Assembly: GCA_035607415.1 (NCBI GenBank)
Contig: DATNAQ010000031.1
Coordinates: 90,313 to 154,312 of the forward strand
DNA: 64,000 nt
Origin: JAQBQH01 sp035607415
GTDB taxonomy: Bacteria > Myxococcota_A > Polyangia > Palsa-1104
Direction: 5' to 3'
A program made the translations under genes and the position numbers. Shown here one piece after another: positions 9,670 through 16,431 of the stretch (its first letter is position 1; every line of letters starts with the position of its first letter). The notes under the pieces are model-generated. The model worked only from the letters and a program-made list of their open reading frames with translations. It searched no databases and was not told the origin of the DNA.

Positions 9670-10511
9670 CGCAGGCGTCGCCGTCCGACGCGGCGGCGGG
9701 CCTCGGCGCCGTCGGCGGCACGGGCGTCCAAGGGGGTAGCCAGCCGCTCGACGATGACCTTTTGAAACGCGGGATCGATCTCGCAGCCGAGCCAGCGCCG
9801 CCCGAGCGCCTCGCAGGCGACGAGGGTGGTGCCCGACCCGGCGAACGGATCGACCACGAGCGCTCCGGGACGGCTAGCCGCGGCGACGAGCCGGCGCACC
9901 AGCTCGAGCGGCTTCTGCGTCGGATGCGCGGTCTTCTCGCGCATGCCGTTGGTCAGGGTGGGTACCTCGAACACGTCGCGCGGCTTGGCGCCGAGTGGAT
10001 TCGGCTGCCAGACGTAGGGCTTGCCGCCATAACGCGAGCTCTCAGCCTGTGGATGCGAGGGATAGCGCAGCGTATGGGCGTTGTACGGGACCCGAGCGGC
10101 GTCGACGTCGAGGGCGAAGTCGGGACGCCGCAAGTGGAGGAGGCTCTCGTGAGACCGACCCCAGTCGCGCCCAAGGTTCGCTTTGTTACGGTAGTACCAG
10201 ACGAGCCAGCGGCAGCCGGCGAAGTGCGGAGCGGCGACGCCCTTGATGTCGGCGAGCACCTCGGAGAAGCCACAGATGTAGAGCGACCCGTCCCGCTTGA
10301 GCACCCGGGCAGCGGCGGCGATCCAGCGGGCGCTCCAGGCGAGGTACTCGGCGGGGGATCCGAGCGCGTCCCACCGCTCGCGCCCGAGGTTGTAGGGCGG
10401 ATCGGCGAAGACGAGGTCGACGCTCTCGGCCGCGAGCCCATCGAGCCAGTCGATCGCGTCCCCACCGTACAGCGTGCCGAGCCCGGTGGTGGCGACGCGG
10501 GTCGCTGTCAT
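9666..10511 (-). CDS. Solitary DNA adenine/cytosine-N4 methyltransferase (beta-class order)
   Basis: A 281-residue S-adenosylmethionine-dependent DNA amino-methyltransferase. Motif IV (DPPYNLG) lies in the N-terminal part and motif I (VVDPFAGSGTT followed by CEALGRRWLGCEID) near the C-terminus, the order seen in beta-class enzymes such as CcrM and many type II methylases. The ATG at 10511 was chosen over one 31 codons upstream because homologues start shortly before the GDAIDWL-type segment and the upstream part would cover the divergent promoter. No restriction endonuclease gene is adjacent, so it may be an orphan regulatory methylase. The target site cannot be read from sequence. Confidence 0.88.
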   Translation of the reverse strand: MTATRVATTGLGTLYGGDAIDWLDGLAAESVDLVFADPPYNLGRERWDALGSPAEYLAWSARWIAAAARVLKRDGSLYICGFSEVLADIKGVAAPHFAGCRWLVWYYRNKANLGRDWGRSHESLLHLRRPDFALDVDAARVPYNAHTLRYPSHPQAESSRYGGKPYVWQPNPLGAKPRDVFEVPTLTNGMREKTAHPTQKPLELVRRLVAAASRPGALVVDPFAGSGTTLVACEALGRRWLGCEIDPAFQKVIVERLATPLDARAADGAEARRRVGRRRLR

Positions 10512-10575
10512 GCGGCCGACGCTAACATGGGCGCTGCGCCCGACGCCAAAACCGTGAAAACTCCTGGGGACGATT

Positions 10576-10604
10576 TTGACTTCGACGCCCCACGTCAGTA
10601 TCAT
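10576..10604 (+). promoter_or_regulatory. Sigma70-type promoter of the FHA-PATAN gene
   Basis: TTGACT, exactly 17 bases, TATCAT, in the divergent gap between the methyltransferase and the FHA gene. Hexamers match consensus at 4-5 positions each. The predicted start near 10611 gives a leader of about 20 bases to the GTG at 10633. Confidence 0.6.
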
Positions 10605-10632
10605 CGAACGCTAAGTCGCGGAGCCTCGCACA

Positions 10633-11562
10633 GTGCCAACCCCCGCCTACGCTCTGAGATTCATATCGGGAAAGTACCAAGGGGGAGAATTCCCGCTGCG
10701 GATGGATCGCGAGATCATCGTGGGCCGGTCGAGCGAGCTGGACATGGTGCTGGTCGAGGACATGGTCTCGCGCAAGCACGCCAAGATTCAGACGACCGGC
10801 GATCAGATCGTGATCCAGGACCTCGGCTCGACGAACGGAACGTTCGTCAACGGCGAGAAGATCAAGAAGGTTCGGCTCAAAGAAGGCGATCGCATCCTCA
10901 TCGGGACGTCGATCATCAAGCTGGTGGCGGTGGACTCGTCGCAGGTGGTGACCGAAGGCGAGGCGCGCCAGCGGCTGGAGGCGACCGGCCAGCGACGAAA
11001 CGTCAGCGGCGCAAACAAGCCGATGTCGGGGTCGATCGACGAGATCCCGCTGCCGGACCTCCTGCAGCTCCTGTCGACGAGCCGCAAGAGCGGCGTCCTG
11101 TCGGTGCGCGGCGAAGGCGGCCACGGAAGGATCTACCTGCGCAAGGGTCAGATCTACTACTCGACGATCGACGACTCGTACGACCTGTCCCCGCGCAAAG
11201 CGGCGTTCCGCATGCTGACGTGGACGACGGGCACGTTCGAGCTGGAGCCGCCCGACGAAAAGTCGGTGCTGGAAGAGATCCAGGACTCGACCGAAGCGCT
11301 CCTGATGGAGGGGATGCGCCAACTCGACGAGTACAACCGGATCATGCCCGAGCTGCCACAGCGCGAAGATCCGCTCGGCCTGCCGAACCCGCTGCAGCCG
11401 GCGCTCAAGGAGCTGCAGCCGGCGGAGCTCGACACACTACAGCTGGTGATAAACTACGGCCAGTTCCAGGCCGTGCTCGATCGCAGCCCGCGCACCGATC
11501 TCGAGACGGCGCAGACGTTGTTGACGTTGATCCAAAAGGACTACGTCCTCGTTCGCCACTAG
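10633..11562 (+). CDS. FHA domain protein with C-terminal DUF4388 (PATAN) domain
   Basis: A 309-residue cytoplasmic signalling protein. Residues about 10-100 form a forkhead-associated (phosphothreonine-binding) domain with GRSSELD, SRKHAKI and LGSTNGTFVNGEKI. From about residue 136, SGSIDEIPLPDLLQLLSTSRKSG and GRIYLRKGQIYYSTI mark a DUF4388/PATAN domain, a helical module common in delta-proteobacterial and cyanobacterial response regulators. Such fusions are read as phospho-dependent adaptors downstream of Ser/Thr kinases. The start is a GTG; a well-placed promoter lies upstream. Confidence 0.9.
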   Translation: MPTPAYALRFISGKYQGGEFPLRMDREIIVGRSSELDMVLVEDMVSRKHAKIQTTGDQIVIQDLGSTNGTFVNGEKIKKVRLKEGDRILIGTSIIKLVAVDSSQVVTEGEARQRLEATGQRRNVSGANKPMSGSIDEIPLPDLLQLLSTSRKSGVLSVRGEGGHGRIYLRKGQIYYSTIDDSYDLSPRKAAFRMLTWTTGTFELEPPDEKSVLEEIQDSTEALLMEGMRQLDEYNRIMPELPQREDPLGLPNPLQPALKELQPAELDTLQLVINYGQFQAVLDRSPRTDLETAQTLLTLIQKDYVLVRH

Positions 11563-11642
11563 CCCGCGCCCGCCGGCTGCTGGCGGCGCTCGCGCGCGCG
11601 TGGAATTCGTGCGGCCGATGGGTCTGGACTATCCTGCGCCGC

Positions 11643-13040
11643 ATGAAGCTCGCCTCGCTGCTGCCGTTCGTCGTCGTGCTGGTCGCGACGCTCTCCGGCT
11701 GCTCGTCGTCGCAACCGCACTACGCGCCGCTCGACATCGATCACGGTCAGCTCATCGGCCCTGACGGCCGCGTCGTCATCCTGCGCGGCATCAACGCGCG
11801 CGTCGCCGGCCTGTTCGACGTCACCTTCGACGACGGCCGTGCGCCGCTCGAGACGATCCCCGACTTGTCCGACGACGACGTCGCGCGCATGGCGTCGATG
11901 GGCTTCAACCTCCTGCGTCTGCCGCTGTCGTGGAGCGGATTCGAGCCCGAGCCGGGCATGTGGGTGCCGCCGTTCCTCGACAAGGTCCAGGCCGTCGTGA
12001 CCTCCTGCCGCGAGCACGGCATCTATGTCCTCCTCGACGTGCACCAGGACGCGTGGTCAAAGGAGATCGGTGAAGACGGCGCGCCGCTGTGGGCGATCTC
12101 GCCGCCGCCGCCGATGCTCCTCGGCGGTCCGCTCACCGACCTCGGCGACCGCCGCCTGTCTTCGCAAGTGATGAACGCATTCAGCGGCTTCTTCACAGAT
12201 GACGCCGACATGCTGCAGGAGAAGTTCACCTACATGGTGCAGCAGCTCCTCGTCCGCTTCCGCGGCGATCCCGCCGTCGTCGGCATCGAGATCTTCAACG
12301 AGCCGCTGGCCACCGACGACGAGCTGCTCGCCTTCCACACCAAGGTCGCCGGCGCCATCCGCGACTCGGATCCGCAGCGGCTGTTCGCGTTCGAACCGCC
12401 GGCGACGCGCAACATCATCGACTCGGCAAGCCTCGCCAGCCAGCCGTTTCCCGTCGGTGGTGGCGTCTATGCGCCGCACATCTACACTGCCGTGTTCAAC
12501 AACGACGTGCGCCTCACCAACGATACCTACGAAGCGCCGCTCGCCGCGTCGGTGCAGAACGCACGCGACGAAGCCGACGCATGGGGCACGCCGCTCCTCA
12601 TCGGCGAGCTCGGCGTCGGTCCACAGCAGCCGAACGCGCTCGCCTGGATCGGCCACGCCTACGACGCGGCCGACGCCGTCTTCGCCTCGGCTGCCTTCTG
12701 GGTCTGGAAGGAGCAGGACCAGGGACAATGGGGCCTGTTCGCGCATGCCGTCGACGGGACGTGGCACGACCGCCCCGACATGATCGCCGCCGTCGCGCGC
12801 CCCTACGCCAAGGCGATCGGCGGCAAGCCGACCGTGATGTCGTGGGACGGCACCACCTTCACGCTCGCATTCGAGCCGCGCGCAGGCATCGCCCACCGGC
12901 ACGACATCTTCTTCCCGTCGCCAACGCCGCTCATCGCTTGTGACGGCGAGACGCTCGCCGGCGCGGACGTCACAGTCGACCCGCCGACTTCCACGTTCTC
13001 GATCCGCTGCGATGGGGTGGTGACCCTGACGCGCCAATAA
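11643..13040 (+). CDS. Lipoprotein glycoside hydrolase family 5, endoglycosylceramidase-like
   Basis: A 465-residue exported lipoprotein. The signal peptide ends in TLSGC, the lipobox. The mature enzyme is a GH5 TIM barrel: VILRGINARV near the start, GFNLLRLPLSWSGFEP, LLDVHQDAWS, the acid/base Glu in GIEIFNEPLA and the nucleophile Glu in LIGELGVG. The DVHQDAWS pattern and the C-terminal beta domain resemble endoglycosylceramidases and related glycolipid hydrolases rather than cellulases. The substrate is inferred; the clan and catalytic residues are clear. The TAA stop lies in the first copy of a perfect 20-bp tandem repeat. Confidence 0.85.
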   Translation: MKLASLLPFVVVLVATLSGCSSSQPHYAPLDIDHGQLIGPDGRVVILRGINARVAGLFDVTFDDGRAPLETIPDLSDDDVARMASMGFNLLRLPLSWSGFEPEPGMWVPPFLDKVQAVVTSCREHGIYVLLDVHQDAWSKEIGEDGAPLWAISPPPPMLLGGPLTDLGDRRLSSQVMNAFSGFFTDDADMLQEKFTYMVQQLLVRFRGDPAVVGIEIFNEPLATDDELLAFHTKVAGAIRDSDPQRLFAFEPPATRNIIDSASLASQPFPVGGGVYAPHIYTAVFNNDVRLTNDTYEAPLAASVQNARDEADAWGTPLLIGELGVGPQQPNALAWIGHAYDAADAVFASAAFWVWKEQDQGQWGLFAHAVDGTWHDRPDMIAAVARPYAKAIGGKPTVMSWDGTTFTLAFEPRAGIAHRHDIFFPSPTPLIACDGETLAGADVTVDPPTSTFSIRCDGVVTLTRQ

Positions 13041-13072
13041 GGGGCACACTTGGCCAATAAGGGGCACACTTG
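13033..13072. repeat. Perfect 20-bp tandem direct repeat, two copies
   Basis: The unit GCCAATAAGGGGCACACTTG occurs at 13033-13052 and again at 13053-13072 without mismatch. The first copy includes the TAA stop of the GH5 gene. It is more AT-rich than its surroundings and is not an inverted repeat, so it is not a simple terminator. The rest of the gap up to the convergent clpX-like stop at 13127 holds nothing recognisable. Confidence 0.95.
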
Positions 13073-13126
13073 ACCTCTGGAACGGAACTTCGGCGGTAGC
13101 TGAACCGCGCGAGTCGCCCGTCAGCG

Positions 13127-14347
13127 TCAGGCGGCCGTCCGCGCCTGCGAATGCTTCAAGGTGCCGTGCGCAACCGCCTCGGCGTCGATGGTGAAGCAAT
13201 CTCCCTTGCAGCTCGGAAGCTCGAACATCGCGTCGAGCAGCAGCTCCTCCATCACGGCGCGCAGACCGCGCGCCCCCGCTTTACGCGTGAGCGCCTGCGC
13301 GGCGATCGCAAAGAGTCCGTCGGGAGTGCAATCGAGTCGGGCGCCGTCCATCTCGAAGAGTCGTTGGTACTGCTTCAAGATCGCGTCGCGCGGCTCGGTC
13401 ATGATGCGCATGAGCATCGCCTCGTCGAGCGGCGTCAGGCCGACCCGCACCGGGAAGCGCCCGACAAACTCGGGCAGCAGCCCGAAGCGAAAGAGGTCCT
13501 CGGGCACGACGTCGTGAAACGGCGCCGACGGGTCTGGAAGATCCGCCGACAGAAAACCGCTACGGCGTTCGCAGGTCCGCTCGTGAATGCGGCGGCTGAG
13601 CCCTTCGAAGGCCCCGCCGCCGATGAACAGGATGTTCGAAGTGTCGATCTCGACAGGTTCGCCACCCATCCCGTTCTTATCGGCGCCCATGCGAACGACG
13701 ACGCGTTTGCCCTCGAGGATCTTGAGCAGGCCCTGCTGCACGCCCTCGCCCGACACGTCGCGGTCGTGGCCCGGGCGCTTGGCGAGCTTGTCGATCTCGT
13801 CGAGGTAGATGATGCCCTTCTGCGCGCGCTCGACGTTGTTGTCGGCCGCGCGCAGGAGCTTCGCAATCACCGATTCGACGTCCTCACCGACGTACCCCGC
13901 CTGCGTCAGCGGTGTGGCGTCGGCCATGGTGAACGGCACGTCGAGCAGGCGTGCGAGCGTCCTCGCCAGGTGCGTCTTGCCCGTGCCGGGCGGCCCGATG
14001 AGGATGATGTTCGCCTTGGTCAGCTCGACGTCGCTGATCTGCGCGCCGAGCTGCGTGCGCTTGAGGTGATTGTAGACGGCGACGGCGAGCATTCGCTTCG
14101 CGCGCTCCTGGCCGATCACCCACTCGTCGAGACGTTCCTTGATCTCCTTCGGCTTCGTTGGACGCGTCGAGGCCTCGGGCGGCGGCGCGTGGCGAGTGCG
14201 GCGATCGTCGGCCAACAGCTGCCGGCATACCGATACGCAGCGATCACAAATGTAGACGTTCGGTCCTGCCACCAGCTTGCGGACCTCGCCTCGCGGACGG
14301 CCGCAAAAGGCACAACGGCGGTCACCACTCTCACGACGATAGCTCAT
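13127..14347 (-). CDS. clpX: ClpX-like AAA+ unfoldase, divergent paralogue
   Basis: A 406-residue protein with the ClpX layout: a C4 zinc domain (C12, C15, C34, C37), KPKEIKERLDEWVIGQ, Walker A GPPGTGKT (118-125), Walker B IIYLDEID (179-186), pore loop GYVGED (151-156), GVQQGLLKILEG and a sensor-2 GAR motif near 358-360. Two ClpX-specific loops are changed. The RKH substrate loop is absent (a Gly-rich GADKNGMGG segment at 221-229). The IGF tripeptide that docks on ClpP reads S263-G-F. It may therefore be a paralogue that works without ClpP or with another partner. The ATG at 14347 is preferred to one 9 codons upstream. No clpP or lon is adjacent. Confidence 0.88.
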   Translation of the reverse strand: MSYRRESGDRRCAFCGRPRGEVRKLVAGPNVYICDRCVSVCRQLLADDRRTRHAPPPEASTRPTKPKEIKERLDEWVIGQERAKRMLAVAVYNHLKRTQLGAQISDVELTKANIILIGPPGTGKTHLARTLARLLDVPFTMADATPLTQAGYVGEDVESVIAKLLRAADNNVERAQKGIIYLDEIDKLAKRPGHDRDVSGEGVQQGLLKILEGKRVVVRMGADKNGMGGEPVEIDTSNILFIGGGAFEGLSRRIHERTCERRSGFLSADLPDPSAPFHDVVPEDLFRFGLLPEFVGRFPVRVGLTPLDEAMLMRIMTEPRDAILKQYQRLFEMDGARLDCTPDGLFAIAAQALTRKAGARGLRAVMEELLLDAMFELPSCKGDCFTIDAEAVAHGTLKHSQARTAA

Positions 14348-14416
14348 CCGACAATGTGGTTGAGCAACGCCCATGCCACGAGCGAGCGGATGCGCAAATC
14401 GGTTACGCGGAGAACC

Positions 14417-15208
14417 TCACTTCTTCAGCGCATACAGTACGTGGCGGTAGACTTCCTCGCTCATGACGAGCGACGAGTGCCCGAGGGGAACCGTGAGCGA
14501 CTCCGAGCCATCGAGCGGCGTAGAGGCGACCGGGCAGACCCAGTCGCGCTCAGCCGCGATGGTGAAGTATTGGACGCTTTCCGGCAAAATCCCCGCCGCC
14601 AGCTCCTTGAGGAAGCGGCTGCCTGGTAGGAGCTGCCAGGCGCTCGAGGAGATGAGGCCCATCGTCGCCACCCCGAGCAGCGCCGACCAGGTACCGCGCT
14701 GGGGCGTGCCCATCATGACGAGCTTGCGGACGCGCTCGTGGCCGCCGAGCTTCTTGACGTAGTAGAGCCCGATCAGGCCGCCCATCGAGTGACCGACGAT
14801 GTCGATCTTCTTCACCGACGTCTGCGCGAGGATCGATTCGATCTTGCGGTGGATCAGAAATGCCGACGTGCGGATGTCGCGGACGTTGAGGGAGCCGAGG
14901 TTGAACGAGAAGACGCAGAGCCCGTCGTCGTTGAGCCGGCGTTCGAGGATGTACATCGAGCCCCGCGTCCCGAGGTAGCCGTGGATGAGCAGAACCGGCG
15001 GACGCGACTCGTCGACGGTGTCGAAGAACGCCTTGCGTTTGATGCGATTGCCGCGCGCCAGATGACGGACGTACGAGAGCGCGTGGCGTGCGCCGTACAG
15101 ATCGTGCCGCACCGCGGTGTCGATGCGACGCAAACGAACGCCGGGGCGCTTGAGTAGACGCGCGAAACGGCCGAGGTACGAGTCGTCGCCTTCCTTCTTC
15201 GATCTCAA
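14417..15208 (-). CDS. Alpha/beta hydrolase (lipase/PGAP1-like fold)
   Basis: About 263 residues. The core has PPVLLIHGYLGTRGSM (oxyanion region HG), the nucleophile elbow GHSMGG, and YYVKKLGGHERVRKLVMMGTPQRGT, typical of triacylglycerol-lipase/GPI-inositol-deacylase-like hydrolases. The catalytic His is probably the one in LGHSSLV near the end. There is no in-frame ATG near the upstream gene; the best start is TTG 15208, which overlaps the stop of the acyl-CoA dehydrogenase (TTGA) and has GGAAGGG about 10 bases upstream. The substrate is unknown; linkage to acyl-CoA dehydrogenase suggests a lipid ester or thioester. Confidence 0.82.
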   Translation of the reverse strand: MRSKKEGDDSYLGRFARLLKRPGVRLRRIDTAVRHDLYGARHALSYVRHLARGNRIKRKAFFDTVDESRPPVLLIHGYLGTRGSMYILERRLNDDGLCVFSFNLGSLNVRDIRTSAFLIHRKIESILAQTSVKKIDIVGHSMGGLIGLYYVKKLGGHERVRKLVMMGTPQRGTWSALLGVATMGLISSSAWQLLPGSRFLKELAAGILPESVQYFTIAAERDWVCPVASTPLDGSESLTVPLGHSSLVMSEEVYRHVLYALKK

Positions 15209-16362
15209 CGGCTGTGGTGCCCTTCCAGGACCCCGCGCGCGATCAGCATCCGCTGAATCTCGCTGGTGCCCTCCACGATTCTCATCATGCGCGCTTCGCG
15301 GTAGATCCCCTCCACGACGCAATCCCGCATGAATCCCATCCCACCGTGGATCTGCACCGCTCGATCGGCAGCCCTACCCAACGCCTCCGATGCATACAAT
15401 TTAAGCATGGCGGCGTCGTGCGTCACCGATTCTCCGGCGTCCCGCCGACTCGCCGCCGTATAGAGAGCGGGTCGTAACATTGCGATATCCGTAGCTGTAT
15501 CGGCCAGCATATGCTGGACGGCCTGCTGTTCCGCAATCGGCTTGCCGAATTGAACGCGATTCTTGGCGTGCTCGACGGAGACGTCGAGCAGCTCGGTCAT
15601 CGTGCCAAGGCAGCGCGCCGCCAGCGACAGACGGCCGAGATCGAGGGTGCGCATGGCGGTCGAGAAGCCCTGCCCGACCTCGCCGACGACCTGGTCCGCC
15701 GGGACCGCGCAGTCTTCGAAGACGAGCTCCGCCTGTTTGACCACGTCGGAGCCCATCGAGTCCTGGAGGCGCGCGACGCGGAAGCCAAGTGTACCCTTCT
15801 CGACCATGAACGCGGAAATGCCGCCGCGGGCGCGCGACTTGGCGCTCGGATCGGTCACAGCGAACACAGTGACGAGATTGGCAATGTCGCCACGCGAGAT
15901 GTAGTGCTTGGTGCCGTTGAGGATGAAGCGATCGCCGTCGCGGACGGCGCGCGTCTCGATCGCCTGGGCGTCAGAGCCGGCATTCGGCTCGGTGAGGGCG
16001 AACGCAGCGATCCACTCGCCTGACGCGAGCCGCGGCAGCCAGCGCTCCTTCTGCGCCTCGCTCCCGGAGAGCACCAGCGCCATCACGCCGATCCCGTTGT
16101 TGCCCGAGATGAGCATGTTGAACGCGGCGTGGGCGCGACCCAGCTCCTCCTGGACGACGAGGTGCGCCAACGTCGACAGGCCGAGGCCGCCGTAGCGCTC
16201 GGGGATGGTCAGCCCGAAGTACCCGAGGTCGCGTAGCTTGGCGACGAGCTCGTCGGGAATTCGGCGCTCGCGCTCGATCTCGAGCGTGCGCGGACGCAGA
16301 TCGCGGTCGACGAGGCGCCGCGTCTGGTCGCGTAGAAGCTCGACCTCCGAAGGCAGCTGCAC
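15205..16362 (-). CDS. Acyl-CoA dehydrogenase
   Basis: A 385-residue FAD-dependent dehydrogenase of fatty acid or branched-chain acyl-CoA oxidation. Diagnostic parts are LGYFGLTIPERYGGLGLS, the FAD/substrate segment ALTEPNAGSDAQAIETRA, GTKHYISRG, and the C-terminal QIHGGMGFMRDCVVEGIYREARMMRIVEGTSEIQRMLI with the catalytic Glu position in that last segment. Length is that of the family when started at GTG 16362; longer upstream reading would run into the divergent kinase gene. It is followed with a 4-base overlap by the alpha/beta hydrolase. Confidence 0.92.
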   Translation of the reverse strand: MQLPSEVELLRDQTRRLVDRDLRPRTLEIERERRIPDELVAKLRDLGYFGLTIPERYGGLGLSTLAHLVVQEELGRAHAAFNMLISGNNGIGVMALVLSGSEAQKERWLPRLASGEWIAAFALTEPNAGSDAQAIETRAVRDGDRFILNGTKHYISRGDIANLVTVFAVTDPSAKSRARGGISAFMVEKGTLGFRVARLQDSMGSDVVKQAELVFEDCAVPADQVVGEVGQGFSTAMRTLDLGRLSLAARCLGTMTELLDVSVEHAKNRVQFGKPIAEQQAVQHMLADTATDIAMLRPALYTAASRRDAGESVTHDAAMLKLYASEALGRAADRAVQIHGGMGFMRDCVVEGIYREARMMRIVEGTSEIQRMLIARGVLEGHHSR

Positions 16363-16431
16363 GATTCCAGAATAGCCGTAACGCTTGGCAGTGAGCAAAT
16401 CGGCTCCTGCCCGTGATACGCTGCTACAGCC

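Noticed and set aside
8649..13040. A 1463-codon open frame on the plus strand upstream of the GH5 protein
   Set aside because: Only its last 465 codons (from ATG 11643) form a recognisable protein with signal peptide. The rest is Arg-rich shadow of dacB, the methyltransferase and the FHA gene, a common effect of high GC.
13041..13072. The 20-bp repeat as an attachment site or IS end
   Set aside because: No integrase or transposase gene in the window and no inverted partner; kept only as a repeat.
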